From positions 1 through 33,062 of the forward strand of contig JAPCJN010000009.1 of assembly GCA_027886925.1 (NCBI GenBank): a stretch of 33,062 bases of DNA, read 5' to 3'. Origin of the DNA: Nitrososphaerota archaeon (GTDB lineage: Archaea > Thermoproteota > Nitrososphaeria > Nitrososphaerales > UBA183). Under the pieces are notes generated by a model. That model saw only the letters and a list, made by a program, of their open reading frames with translations. It had not been told where the DNA came from and did not search any database. The stretch's first letter is position 1; each line of letters opens with the position of its first letter. Made by a program: the position numbers and the translations under genes. Of the stretch, positions 22,832-31,000 are shown piece after piece.

Positions 22832-23560
22832 TTGAACAAGCGCAACCGCCGGAGCTCGCCGCGCCGTGGCACGAGATACCTCTATCTGCTGCTCGGGGCA
22901 GTCGCGGTGGTGGCGGTCATCGGGTATCTCCTGCTGTCTAGCTCATACGGTACCCGCACGGCGTCGACGCTACAAACCTCGAAGCCGGTCATCCTCTACG
23001 TGAACCAAGGGAACGGGGTGGTCAACGCGTCGAACCTGCAGGGATTGCTCGAGGTTTCAAAGTCTCATGGTTTCAATACCGTCTTCTTCCAGATCTATAG
23101 GTCTGGCTCGCTGCTGTTCACCGACGATTCCCTTCGTAATTTTGTCGACGACGCCCACGGCCAGGGACTGAAATTCTTCTTCGCGCTCTATTTCACGAAC
23201 GCGACCCAACGACTCCCGACCTCGGTCTACGCCGACGGCGAAGACGGGATCAATTTGGACATGTCGACCCTCCCCACAAGCGCCCAGACGAGCCTTTTCG
23301 ACAACCTCTCTGCTTCGTATTCCGGAACGACCGCGATAACCACCACCGACCCTGGGCTTACGCTCAGACCGAATCTCCTCGTTCTCGAGACGTATGGCAC
23401 CGCCGACGAACAGCTCATCCGTCAAGGCATAGTCGCGAGCGTGGGGGTGTTCGCGACGTCGAGCAAACAAGACTATGATCGGCAGTTCCAGTATGCCCTC
23501 AGCAACAGCGACGGGGTGATGGTCTTCGATTATGCGGGCCTCGTCAAGGCCGGATACTGA
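22832..23560 (+). CDS. Membrane-anchored protein with a barrel-like (glycoside-hydrolase-like) outer domain
   Basis: The protein has 242 residues from the TTG at 22832, chosen because AAGGAGA lies nine bases upstream and the promoter lies inside the longer frame from 22751. It has a very basic N-terminus (NKRNRRSSPRRGTRY), one helix (LYLLLGAVAVVAVIGYLLL), then an outer domain. VILYVNQGNG, GFNTVFFQIYRSGSLLF, GLKFFFALYFT, DGINLDMSTL and GVMVFDYAGL occur in order, as strands of a TIM barrel such as those in putative glycoside hydrolases. Catalytic acids cannot be assigned; Asp and Glu in DGEDGINLD are candidates. Its end overlaps the convergent CWC gene. Confidence 0.6.
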   Translation: MNKRNRRSSPRRGTRYLYLLLGAVAVVAVIGYLLLSSSYGTRTASTLQTSKPVILYVNQGNGVVNASNLQGLLEVSKSHGFNTVFFQIYRSGSLLFTDDSLRNFVDDAHGQGLKFFFALYFTNATQRLPTSVYADGEDGINLDMSTLPTSAQTSLFDNLSASYSGTTAITTTDPGLTLRPNLLVLETYGTADEQLIRQGIVASVGVFATSSKQDYDRQFQYALSNSDGVMVFDYAGLVKAGY

Positions 23561-23735
23561 CGGCGTTCCAGCCGCCGGTCGCAGTCAAACAGCCCGCGCA
23601 GACGCAGTCTGGGGCCTGCAGCGATATGGACTTCAGGCGCTTCGAGTCGACACTTACTTCTGAGCACCAGCAACCGGGCGCGCCCTCGCATTCAAAGTCG
23701 TTTCCGCAGAGTCCGCACGCCACCTTCCGGGTCAT
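23544..23735 (-). CDS. Cysteine-rich CWC family protein
   Basis: This 63-residue protein has seven cysteines in the order CGLCGNDFEC, GCWCSEV and DCVCAGCL. This reproduces the CWC family layout (C-x2-C-x5-C, then CWC, then C-x-C-x2-C). Family members are small, probably zinc-binding cytosolic proteins, mostly from bacteria, with no known function. The ATG at 23733-23735 begins MTRKVACGLCG. It overlaps the end of the convergent barrel-like gene by 17 bases. Confidence 0.82.
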   Translation of the reverse strand: MTRKVACGLCGNDFECEGAPGCWCSEVSVDSKRLKSISLQAPDCVCAGCLTATGGWNAVSIRP

Positions 23736-23836
23736 CCGCTCATCCTCTCGTCGAGCTCATTGATATCCTGACTGGACGAACGCCCTCGGCTTTCTTGGAA
23801 GGGAGCCTTCTTATCCACCAGCGAGGGGGTTCTCCC

Positions 23837-24394
23837 ATGGCTCGACGAAAGCAGGCCGGCGTCTCTCCTCTCTTGAAGTTCTTCGTCCTATCCGGGCGGT
23901 TGAAATCAGAGCCCCGGAGGGGCTGGGTCAAGAAGCTCGGGCTTGGCGACGCAGAGTCGGTGGCGGACCATTCGTATCGCACCGCCCTCATGACCATGGT
24001 CTTCAGCGACTCCCGCAAATTGGACACGGAAAGGGCGCTGAGGCTCGCGCTGCTGCATGACCTCCCGGAGGCCCTGGCAGGAGACGCCATGCCCGAGGAG
24101 CGCTCTGGGTCGTCGAAGGTGGCCCTGGAGACGAGCGCGATGAAGGAGCTGCTGAACGACCTCCCTCACCCTATCAGGTCGCTCTATCAGGAGGCATGGG
24201 AAGAGTTCGTCGAGGGGAAGACCGAGGAGGCCAAGCTGGTCAGGCAGTTGGACAAGCTGGAGATGGCCATCCAGGCTTGGGAATACTCCAAACGGCTGGA
24301 CGACCCTGCCTCTGTTGGCGAGTTCTTCGCGACCGCCTATGGCCAGGTGAGCGACGCCGAGCTGCGCGACCTTCTCCGCCAGGTCGAGGTCTAG
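23837..24394 (+). CDS. HD-domain phosphohydrolase (5'-nucleotidase YfbR-like)
   Basis: The protein has 185 residues from the ATG at 23837. An upstream in-frame start at 23795 exists, but CTTATC lies about 26 bases before 23837 and favours the shorter form. HD metal residues are His45 (VADHSYR), His74-Asp75 with Glu78 (LLHDLPEAL), and Asp139 (RQLDKLEMAIQA). This combination matches the COG1896 group, which includes deoxynucleoside 5'-monophosphatases such as YfbR. Likely a cytosolic nucleotide-cleaning enzyme; the precise substrate is not certain. It converges with the PEP mutase-family gene, 12 bases away. Confidence 0.87.
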   Translation: MARRKQAGVSPLLKFFVLSGRLKSEPRRGWVKKLGLGDAESVADHSYRTALMTMVFSDSRKLDTERALRLALLHDLPEALAGDAMPEERSGSSKVALETSAMKELLNDLPHPIRSLYQEAWEEFVEGKTEEAKLVRQLDKLEMAIQAWEYSKRLDDPASVGEFFATAYGQVSDAELRDLLRQVEV

Positions 24395-24406
24395 GCCCTC
24401 CGGGCG

Positions 24407-25354
24407 TCACAGGCCGATTGACTGCTCGCCATACTTGTTCTGGATCTCCTCTTCGGGAATGAACTCTTTCTCGTATTTCTGCAGCTCCTCAAGCCCTCCG
24501 AGGTCGAAAAGCTTCCTCAGGTCGCTGAGCGGATGCCCTGCGTACCTCTTCTCGAACTTGACCTGCGCCCTGGTGTCCTCCTGCTTCAACTGCGAGAGGA
24601 AGTCCCAGACCGCCACGGACATCGCGTGGATGGAAGCGAAGGGGTAGATCATCAGGGCGACGCCTATCTCATGGCACTCCTCGACGCCGAGCCGCGGCGA
24701 GATGGCGGTCGGATGGAACACAGTGGGAGCCGCGGTCTCCCTCGCGACCGTCGCCAGCTCCTTCTTGGAGAGAAGCCCGTCGGCGAAGACCAGATCAGCT
24801 CCGGCGGCATGGTAGGCCTTCAGCCGCTTCACCGCGTCGTCGAGCCCACCGCCGACGGCCCCCCTCGCGTCGGTCCGCGCGATGAGCACAAAGTCGGGAT
24901 CCTCTTCCTTGATCGTCTTCTTGGCGGCTTTTATCTTCCCCACCATCTCCTCGAGAGAGATCACCATCTTTCCCTTGAGGTGCCCGCATCGCTTTGGGAT
25001 CACCTGGTCCTCGATGTGGATCCCGGCCACGCCGGCTCGGATGTATTCCTTGACGGCCCGCATGGTGTTGAGCGCGTTTCCATAGCCGTTGTCCGAATCG
25101 GCTATGAGAGGGAGGTTGGAGATGCTCGTGATGTACTTCGCGTTCACCTGCACCTCCGTCATCGTGGCGAGCCCGAAGTCGGCCATCCCGAGCCTCGACA
25201 TGGAGGTGGCCGCACCGCCCATGTACAAGGTATCAAAACCGAGCTTCTCTGCTATCCTGGCACAATAGGGGTCGTGGACCCCAGGAGCGACTATCGGCGC
25301 TTGCTTCCAGTTGTCTAGCTTCTTTCTGAGGAGCCTCGTGGTCTTCATGGTCAT
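24407..25354 (-). CDS. PEP mutase / isocitrate lyase family enzyme (2-methylisocitrate lyase-like)
   Basis: This 315-residue barrel enzyme has Mg-binding DSDNGYG (Asp86, Asp88), IEDQ (115-118) and the flexible loop KRCGH (121-125) with Cys123 and His125. The cysteine loop is typical of carbon-carbon lyases such as isocitrate or 2-methylisocitrate lyase rather than PEP mutase, where that loop differs. Other family activities, such as oxaloacetate hydrolase, remain possible. LIARTDARGAVGGGLDDAV and the C-terminal helices also fit. The minus-strand box CTTATTAC at 25373-25380 lies 22-28 bases from the ATGs at 25354 and 25348, so the message is leaderless. No methylcitrate or glyoxylate genes are adjacent. 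Confidence 0.87.
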   Translation of the reverse strand: MTMKTTRLLRKKLDNWKQAPIVAPGVHDPYCARIAEKLGFDTLYMGGAATSMSRLGMADFGLATMTEVQVNAKYITSISNLPLIADSDNGYGNALNTMRAVKEYIRAGVAGIHIEDQVIPKRCGHLKGKMVISLEEMVGKIKAAKKTIKEEDPDFVLIARTDARGAVGGGLDDAVKRLKAYHAAGADLVFADGLLSKKELATVARETAAPTVFHPTAISPRLGVEECHEIGVALMIYPFASIHAMSVAVWDFLSQLKQEDTRAQVKFEKRYAGHPLSDLRKLFDLGGLEELQKYEKEFIPEEEIQNKYGEQSIGL

Positions 25355-25433
25355 GAACGGTCGAGGTCACGCGTAATAAGGGATGTTCTCCCTTCCTCCT
25401 ACCTTGCTTTTGCTGCTGTTGCGGATTGGTTAG

Positions 25434-25757
25434 TTAGTTCTTCGCGAGGAAGAGCTCTTCGATCCCGCCGAGGGGATCCTCGTTCAAGCTGAAGTGGACC
25501 CTCCTCCTCCCGCCGTCTCTCTTGAGTATCGTCTTCACGACCCCTAGCCTCTCCAAAAAGTCCATGTGATCCATCACGGTCGAGTACGAAACCCCCGTCT
25601 CCCGCGCTACCTCTTCGCTCGTCAGCTCGCCGTTTGCAAGGGCCGCCAAGATCTTCATCCTGGTGTCGCACGGGCTGATCAATACCGTCTGTCCCATCTT
25701 GATCACTGTAAAGGTGCCAAGACGGCTGGAGACCTCCGTCATCTTGACCTTTATCAT
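25434..25757 (-). CDS. ArsR-like winged-helix transcriptional regulator
   Basis: The protein has 107 residues from the ATG at 25755-25757, chosen over the ATG at 25775 because the box ACTTAAATCA (minus strand) lies about 31 bases from it and only 14 from the longer start. After a strand-rich N-terminus, residues about 35-95 form a winged helix: TRMKILAALANGELTSEEVA, the recognition segment GVSYSTVMDHMDFLERLGVV, and the wing KRDGGRRRVHFSL. There is no metal-binding cysteine set. It is divergent from tfb; three inverted repeats between them are candidate binding sites. Ligand unknown. Confidence 0.82.
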   Translation of the reverse strand: MIKVKMTEVSSRLGTFTVIKMGQTVLISPCDTRMKILAALANGELTSEEVARETGVSYSTVMDHMDFLERLGVVKTILKRDGGRRRVHFSLNEDPLGGIEELFLAKN

Positions 25758-25795
25758 GCAGCGTAGGTCAAGCATCTGGAGTGATTTAAGTTTAC

Positions 25796-25846
25796 GGGAG
25801 CGTCCCTAAAGTTCGGGACTAGTCCCAATCTATAGGGTTTTATCCC
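25796..25846. promoter_or_regulatory. Three GGG-N5/6-CCC inverted repeats, candidate operator array
   Basis: GGGAGCGTCCC (25796-25806), GGGACTAGTCCC (25815-25826, a perfect palindrome) and GGGTTTTATCCC (25835-25846) are spaced about 20 bases centre to centre, roughly two helix turns. The left copy adjoins the regulator's TATA-like region and the right copy ends seven bases before the tfb TATA box. This fits cooperative binding by a dimeric regulator on one DNA face. Confidence 0.55.
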
Positions 25847-25852
25847 CATACC

Positions 25853-25864
25853 CTTAAATATAAG
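25853..25864 (+). promoter_or_regulatory. tfb promoter TATA box
   Basis: CTTAAATATAAG is the clearest archaeal TATA box in the window, preceded by A/C-rich bases (CCCATACC) that could serve as a B-recognition element. It is centred about 40 bases before the tfb ATG, predicting a leader of about 13-16 bases. Confidence 0.75.
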
Positions 25865-25876
25865 CGGGGCACTTTC

Positions 25877-25894
25877 CTTTCTAGAGATAGAAAG
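25877..25894 (+). repeat. Inverted repeat with GAGA loop directly before tfb
   Basis: CTTTCTA (25877-25883) and TAGAAAG (25888-25894) flank GAGA and end three bases before the tfb ATG. In RNA this would be a hairpin with a GNRA-type tetraloop, if the transcript starts early enough; in DNA it is a symmetric site covering the predicted transcription start. Confidence 0.5.
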
Positions 25895-25897
25895 AAA

Positions 25898-26839
25898 ATG
25901 TCATTTAGACTTCGTTCCCCGGGATTTGAGAGGAGGGGGAACAATTCTGAAAAGTGCCCCCGTTGCGGCAAGGGACCACTGGCAGAGGATTCCAACACAG
26001 GGGAGTTCTACTGCACGAACTGCGGATACGTCGTGAAGGAGAGGCTTGAGGAGACAAAGCCCGAATGGAGGTCGTTCCCGGACGAGCAAGGCGGCGAGAG
26101 CAGGGCGAGGACCGGGATGCCCACTTCCATCACCTCTTTCGACATGGGCCTCTCGACGGTGATCGGCTCTTCGAACAGAGACGCCTCAGGCTCCTCGCTT
26201 TCCGGCCACATGAAATCGACGATGGACAGGGTCAGGGTCTGGGACAAGAGAAGCCAGGCCAAGAACTCGTTCGACAGGAACCTTAGACAGGCTTTCAACG
26301 AGATGAAGATGTTCGCCGAGAAGCTCGCGGTTGGCGACGAGGTCGTCGAGAGAGCCTCTTACATCTACAGGAAGGCCGTCGAGAGGGGTGTGACCAGAGG
26401 CAGGTCCATCATCCAGATTTCGGCCGCTGCGCTTTATGCGGCGTGCAGAGACATGGCAGTGCCGAGGACCCTCAAGGACGTGGCTGCGGTGAGCAACGTG
26501 GCGAAGAAGGACTTGGCCAGGTCCTACAGGATACTCGTGAGGGAGATGGACTTGCGCATGCCGGTACCGGACCCCATAAGGTCGGTTTCGAGGATAGCAT
26601 CGAGAGCAGGGGTGGGCGAGAAAACGCAGAGAAGGGCCTTGGAGATCCTCGCAAAGGCGCACCAGAAAGAGGTCGTCGCCGGGAAGGACCCGATGGGGCT
26701 GGCGGCGGCGGCCTTGTATGTCGCGTCGACTCTCGAGAGCAGCGGCAAGACGCAGAAGGACATCGCCGATGCGGCATCCATCACCGAAGTGACGCTGCGA
26801 AACAGGTACAAGGGCCTCAGACAGGCGCTCGGCATCTAG
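25898..26839 (+). CDS. tfb: Transcription initiation factor B
   Basis: TFB bridges TBP on the TATA box and RNA polymerase. The 313-residue length is normal. The N-terminal zinc ribbon uses Cys20, Cys23, Cys39 and Cys42 (KCPRCGKG; FYCTNCGYVV). The B-reader/linker region follows (EWRSFPDEQGGESRARTGMP). Two cyclin folds then occupy about residues 125-215 and 220-310: AVERGVTRGRSIIQISAAAL in the first, and DPMGLAAAALYVASTLESSG, KTQKDIADAASITEVTLRNR in the second. The ATG is preceded by a strong TATA box and an array of inverted repeats, so its transcription may be controlled by the divergent HTH protein. It converges with the Nudix gene, one base between stops. Confidence 0.95.
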   Translation: MSFRLRSPGFERRGNNSEKCPRCGKGPLAEDSNTGEFYCTNCGYVVKERLEETKPEWRSFPDEQGGESRARTGMPTSITSFDMGLSTVIGSSNRDASGSSLSGHMKSTMDRVRVWDKRSQAKNSFDRNLRQAFNEMKMFAEKLAVGDEVVERASYIYRKAVERGVTRGRSIIQISAAALYAACRDMAVPRTLKDVAAVSNVAKKDLARSYRILVREMDLRMPVPDPIRSVSRIASRAGVGEKTQRRALEILAKAHQKEVVAGKDPMGLAAAALYVASTLESSGKTQKDIADAASITEVTLRNRYKGLRQALGI

Positions 26840-26840
26840 G

Positions 26841-27344
26841 CTAGGCCAAAGCGGCGCTCGGCCCTGGCCTCCCCGGCAGTAGGGACGGGGACTTGATTTC
26901 GAAACCAACCACGTGCCGGTTTGCGGAGTCGTACATGAAGGTGGAGTTGAAGCGTATGCCCCTGAGCACCAAAGGGATCCAATACTGGTCGTCCTCCCAC
27001 ATATCGTCGAACGGGAGCCCGTCCCTGTCGAACCACCTCACCGGCCCCTCCTCGCTGGGCCGCGCCCTCCCTCTCGCCTTGCTGGTCGAAAAAACGTGCG
27101 CCCTGGTATGGAGCGTCTTCCCCCCGTCCATGATGAATGTCAGCGTCCCGTGGTAGAAGAGCTCGGATACCCTGAGGCCCGTCTCCTCGTATACCTCCCT
27201 CCTTGCGCCTTCCTCGGGGGTCTCGCCTGGCTCGGTCTTCCCGCCAGGCGCATTCCACTTGCCGACGCTTATCCCCCTTGTCGCTTTCTTCAGGAGAAGC
27301 CTTCGGCCGCGGATGATGTGACAGATTGTCGCTTCGATGACCAA
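26841..27344 (-). CDS. Nudix hydrolase (8-oxo-dGTPase/MTH1-like)
   Basis: This 167-residue protein has a perfect Nudix box at residues 35-57: G35 and E41 in GKTEPGETPEEGARRE, then R49, E50, E53 and E54 in REVYEETGL. WNAPGGK before it, and WFDRDGLPFDDMWEDDQYWI later, resemble the MTH1-type house-cleaning enzymes that hydrolyse oxidised purine nucleotides. Other nucleotide diphosphate substrates cannot be excluded. The ATG is at 27342-27344. The start region overlaps the longest frame of the divergent surface protein, which argues for a later start of that gene. Confidence 0.92.
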   Translation of the reverse strand: MVIEATICHIIRGRRLLLKKATRGISVGKWNAPGGKTEPGETPEEGARREVYEETGLRVSELFYHGTLTFIMDGGKTLHTRAHVFSTSKARGRARPSEEGPVRWFDRDGLPFDDMWEDDQYWIPLVLRGIRFNSTFMYDSANRHVVGFEIKSPSLLPGRPGPSAALA

Positions 27345-27432
27345 ACCAAGCGCCTACGTCGACGACCCCTCCTCAGCGACCGATATTTCGGTTTGTGAGG
27401 GCGTGCAGCAATGCGGACAGGCGGGCGAGAGG

Positions 27433-30400
27433 GTGGGCAGAGGCAAAATATTATACACAGTCGGCGTCGGTTCGCTTCTTACGAAAGCAGTAGTTTTCCT
27501 CGTATTGTTTTCCCTCGTCCTCCTCACACCTAGGCTGGCATACGGAATCCAGGCGTTGCAACCGGGCGCCGGCCTCCAGAGCTTAGGGGGGTCGCACCAA
27601 CCGCAATTCATGCCCCAAGACCAGTGCCAGCTTTCTGGCGCGGCATCCAGCCAGGGCGCCTCTGCGGGGTGTTCCCAGCTGGGGCTGGCTGCCTACAAAG
27701 CCGGCAACCTCACGAGCCACGGAGGACCGGTGATGCATTCGCCCGTGAACTATCTCATTTTCTGGCTCCCCCCAGGATACGACTACGACAATCCGCAAAT
27801 CGACCAGGGCTATGCGAACTCGAGCAACGCAAACTATGAGGCGGCGATAGGGCGATACCTCCATGACGTCTCTAGCACGGAATACTACTACATACTCCAG
27901 CAATATACCGACTCCTCTGGCCCCCCAGGAATCAACGCCACGCTCGGAGGTTCCTGGGTGGACGTTTCTCCGTATCCCGGCTCGGAGGGAACCAAAGCAA
28001 ACCCACTCCACGACTCTGACCTGCAAAACGAGGTCGAGAAGGCCATCGCCGCGAATGGCTGGTCTGCGGGTGGCGGAAACAACGCGTTCTTCGTCTTTAC
28101 AGGTTATGACGTATTCGGCTGCGCCGGGAGCACTTGCTCCTACAACGGCTATTGCGCATACCACTCCGCCTACACCGAGGCGAACGGCCAGAACGTCGTC
28201 TACGCTGTGATACCCGACCCCGGGAGCCAGGACGTCGGTTCATGCCTGGCTACCGACGTCAGCGGCTTCCATGCCCCGAACGGCGGCGCCTTCGCAGACT
28301 CTGCGATCAATCTCGTTGCTCATGAGGAGTTCGAATCGGTAACCGACCCAGTCTTCGACGGCTGGTATTACCAAGACATGGAACACGAGATAGCCGACGA
28401 GTGCGCCTGGAAACTTGGTTCGGTCGCGCCCGACGGGGGCAACATAGGGCTCAACGGGCACAGGTATCTAGTCCAAGAGATGTGGAGCAACGAGCTAGGC
28501 GCCTGTTTCCTCCCTTCCTCGGTCACCACGCTTCAGGTGGCAGCAAGCTATCAGGTCCTGGGCGGAGGCTCAGGCTTCGCTCCTCCCACGCTCACGTTCT
28601 TCTCGAACGGCGTGCTCCAGCACGACCTCCTCACGAGCGCTCCCCAGACGTTGAGCATTGACTTGGGGACCGCGTGGGACGTCACTGTCACCCTGCAGGG
28701 CTCCTCAACGGGCGAGAGGTGGCAGACCCCGCAGACTACGACCGGCGTCCTGCAGAACGGGGGGACATTGTCGTTCACGTACTACCACCAGTTCTTGGCC
28801 AGTTTCGGGTTCGGTGTCGCAGGCGGAGGGGCCGGATACTCTGCGCCGGCGCTGACGGTCACACAGTTCGGATCCACAACGTCCGTGACGGCGACAGGGG
28901 GAGGTTTGAAGGCCTGGGTGGACGCCCAGTCGAAATACAACTACGCCGGCCAACTCCCAGGCTCGACCACGGGCGAAAGATGGGCGGCGGCACAGTCCGC
29001 CAATGGGAGCGTCTCCTCGTCCAACCAGGTGAGCGTGTCCTACTACCATCAGTATCTCGTGCCCGTCTCATACTCGTTCCCTAGCGGCGGAAACCTCGTC
29101 TCCTCCCCTCCGTCGTTGTCCTACTTCTCGCTTGGACAAGCGCTCAACGCATCCCTCGGGGCGCAGCCTCGGAGCGTTTGGCTCGACGCAGGCACCAAGT
29201 ATTCGGCGACGAGCCCCCTCCCTGGTTCCACCGCGACCGAGAGGTGGTTCGCCCCGGGCGGCGACGGCACCGTCTCCTCGGCGGCACCCCTCGCGCTGGC
29301 TTACTACCATCAATACTTTCTATCGGTCCAAGGGAGCGTCGCGCAGTCGGCCTGGTATAACAGCAGCACCCAGGCGACGGTAACCATCACCGGAGCGTAC
29401 GACAGAAGCCAAGGAGCCGGCCTGAGGGTCACCGGATACCAACTAGACGGGGGCGCCCTGCAGACCGTCTCCCCAAGGACCGGCCCGATGAGCCTGGCCG
29501 TCCAGATGGACCAGCCTCACGCTCTAGTATTCACGACGGTCACGCAATATCAGGTTAGCCTGGACTCTGGCGCCTCGAGCGCCCTGGCTTCGATGACGCC
29601 TCCCACCGTGCCGGGAGACGACTATTGGTATGACTCTGGTTCGGACGTGACGCTCGTGCTCAATGGGGTGTGGGGGCGGGGCCCGTCGTCGGGGGACCGG
29701 CTAGTCTCCTACGCGGTCGACGGCGGAGCCGCGGTGGGCCTTAACACGACAGGACAGGTCACCGTGCTAAGTTCATCGTACATCGATTCGCCGCAATCCG
29801 TGACGACGACGGCGGTCGTCCAGTATCAGCTGCTGACCGGGAGCGGCTCAATCCTGTCCGTGACCGGCCCTTCCGTCCCAGGCGACGCCGGCTGGTATGA
29901 CTCCGGGACGGAGGTCAACCTATCCTACAACTATGTATGGAACGTCACACAGGGTTCGAGGCTCAACGCGGTGAGAGCCGACGTCGACGGGATCTCCAGC
30001 CAGCTTGCCAGGTCGGGGACCGGGACGTTCCAAGAAGAGGTCATGATGGACAGGTCCCACGCGCTCGACGTGGTCTCGGTGACGCAGCATCCCGTGGTCG
30101 TCATGGGAGGTTTCAGGGCTGCCACCTCTCCCGGATCGCCGACCAACGACACCTTCTACGACTCCGGATCGTCTGTCTCAGTCTCCTCGGCGCGCACCTG
30201 GAACTCGACCTCCCTCTCCCGCGAGGCCCTTGTCTCCTACAGCGTCGACGGCGGCGGCGCCAATCCTGTTCCCGACTCGGATTCTGGCGATTTCGCCCCG
30301 CCTCCCCTCGTGGTCGGCGGGCCGCACCTCGTGGCCTTCGGCTCCGTTACGCAATTCTTCACGACGTTCAAAGTCACCGACGCCTCGGGCGCGACGAGGG

Positions 30401-30942
30401 TGGCCCCCACTCTGCTCGAGATAGATACGACCCAGCCCTTGGACGGGACGGTCAACGTCCAAGGCTCCGGGGCATGGCTCGATGCGGGCTCTTCGTTCGT
30501 GGTCGGGCAGCTGAAATGGGAAAACACCGACGTCAGGCCGTTGAACCAGACGGTGGCCGTCAACGCGCCGCAGAACGTGACGATTGCCGCAAGAATCTAC
30601 CCTGTGACTCTCAAGGTGACAGATTACCTGCAGGTCCCTATTTCTGGTGCTGCCGCGAACATCGAGCTAGTCAACGGCACGATGACGGTCAGAATGACGG
30701 CCTCGGACGGGACCATCTCGATGAACTTGGTCCCTCTTGGGCGGCTCAACGGCACTGTCTCATATTCGGGGATCTCCCAGGAGATAGCGGTTGACGCAGC
30801 CGCGCAACACAATCCTGTCGAGGTCAGGTTCTTCGTTAGTGGGCCTGACTTTGGGGCGCTGGTGGGGGGCGTCGTCGCCGCTGTCGCAGCCGGCTACTTG
30901 GTCCTCAGGCGAAGGCCGGCCAAGAAAGTGACTGCAGGCTAA
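27433..30942 (+). CDS. Giant surface protein: EXORDIUM (Phi-1)-like domain plus two sets of tandem repeats and a C-terminal anchor
   Basis: The frame is open from 27337 (1201 residues), but the GTG at 27433 (1169 residues) gives a normal signal peptide (LLTKAVVFLVLFSLVLLTP...AYG). Residues about 130-395 (numbered from 27337) resemble plant EXORDIUM/Phi-1 proteins: NYLIFWLPPG, GYCAYHS, NLVAHEEFESVTDP (HExxE at 329-333), EIADEC, GHRYLVQEMWSNELGAC. Then come about three 90-residue repeats with W-DAG, LPGST-x2-ERW and YYHQY motifs (about 400-670), and about four repeats with YDSGS-x-V, W, VDGG and TQY motifs (about 670-1080). A final helix (GALVGGVVAAVAAGYLVL) and RRRPAKK anchor it. Many N-glycosylation sites are present. 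It likely acts at the cell surface, perhaps as a metallopeptidase; catalysis is unproven. Confidence 0.85.
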   Translation: MGRGKILYTVGVGSLLTKAVVFLVLFSLVLLTPRLAYGIQALQPGAGLQSLGGSHQPQFMPQDQCQLSGAASSQGASAGCSQLGLAAYKAGNLTSHGGPVMHSPVNYLIFWLPPGYDYDNPQIDQGYANSSNANYEAAIGRYLHDVSSTEYYYILQQYTDSSGPPGINATLGGSWVDVSPYPGSEGTKANPLHDSDLQNEVEKAIAANGWSAGGGNNAFFVFTGYDVFGCAGSTCSYNGYCAYHSAYTEANGQNVVYAVIPDPGSQDVGSCLATDVSGFHAPNGGAFADSAINLVAHEEFESVTDPVFDGWYYQDMEHEIADECAWKLGSVAPDGGNIGLNGHRYLVQEMWSNELGACFLPSSVTTLQVAASYQVLGGGSGFAPPTLTFFSNGVLQHDLLTSAPQTLSIDLGTAWDVTVTLQGSSTGERWQTPQTTTGVLQNGGTLSFTYYHQFLASFGFGVAGGGAGYSAPALTVTQFGSTTSVTATGGGLKAWVDAQSKYNYAGQLPGSTTGERWAAAQSANGSVSSSNQVSVSYYHQYLVPVSYSFPSGGNLVSSPPSLSYFSLGQALNASLGAQPRSVWLDAGTKYSATSPLPGSTATERWFAPGGDGTVSSAAPLALAYYHQYFLSVQGSVAQSAWYNSSTQATVTITGAYDRSQGAGLRVTGYQLDGGALQTVSPRTGPMSLAVQMDQPHALVFTTVTQYQVSLDSGASSALASMTPPTVPGDDYWYDSGSDVTLVLNGVWGRGPSSGDRLVSYAVDGGAAVGLNTTGQVTVLSSSYIDSPQSVTTTAVVQYQLLTGSGSILSVTGPSVPGDAGWYDSGTEVNLSYNYVWNVTQGSRLNAVRADVDGISSQLARSGTGTFQEEVMMDRSHALDVVSVTQHPVVVMGGFRAATSPGSPTNDTFYDSGSSVSVSSARTWNSTSLSREALVSYSVDGGGANPVPDSDSGDFAPPPLVVGGPHLVAFGSVTQFFTTFKVTDASGATRVAPTLLEIDTTQPLDGTVNVQGSGAWLDAGSSFVVGQLKWENTDVRPLNQTVAVNAPQNVTIAARIYPVTLKVTDYLQVPISGAAANIELVNGTMTVRMTASDGTISMNLVPLGRLNGTVSYSGISQEIAVDAAAQHNPVEVRFFVSGPDFGALVGGVVAAVAAGYLVLRRRPAKKVTAG

Positions 30943-31000
30943 GCAAGTCAGTAGCTTGGAATGTAACTAAGCAACCAATTAACTTCGCGGGCTTGTTGCC

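Noticed and set aside
29937..30794. A 285-codon plus-strand frame inside the giant surface protein
   Set aside because: Arg-rich shadow frame; the surface protein frame continues through it with repeats and an anchor.
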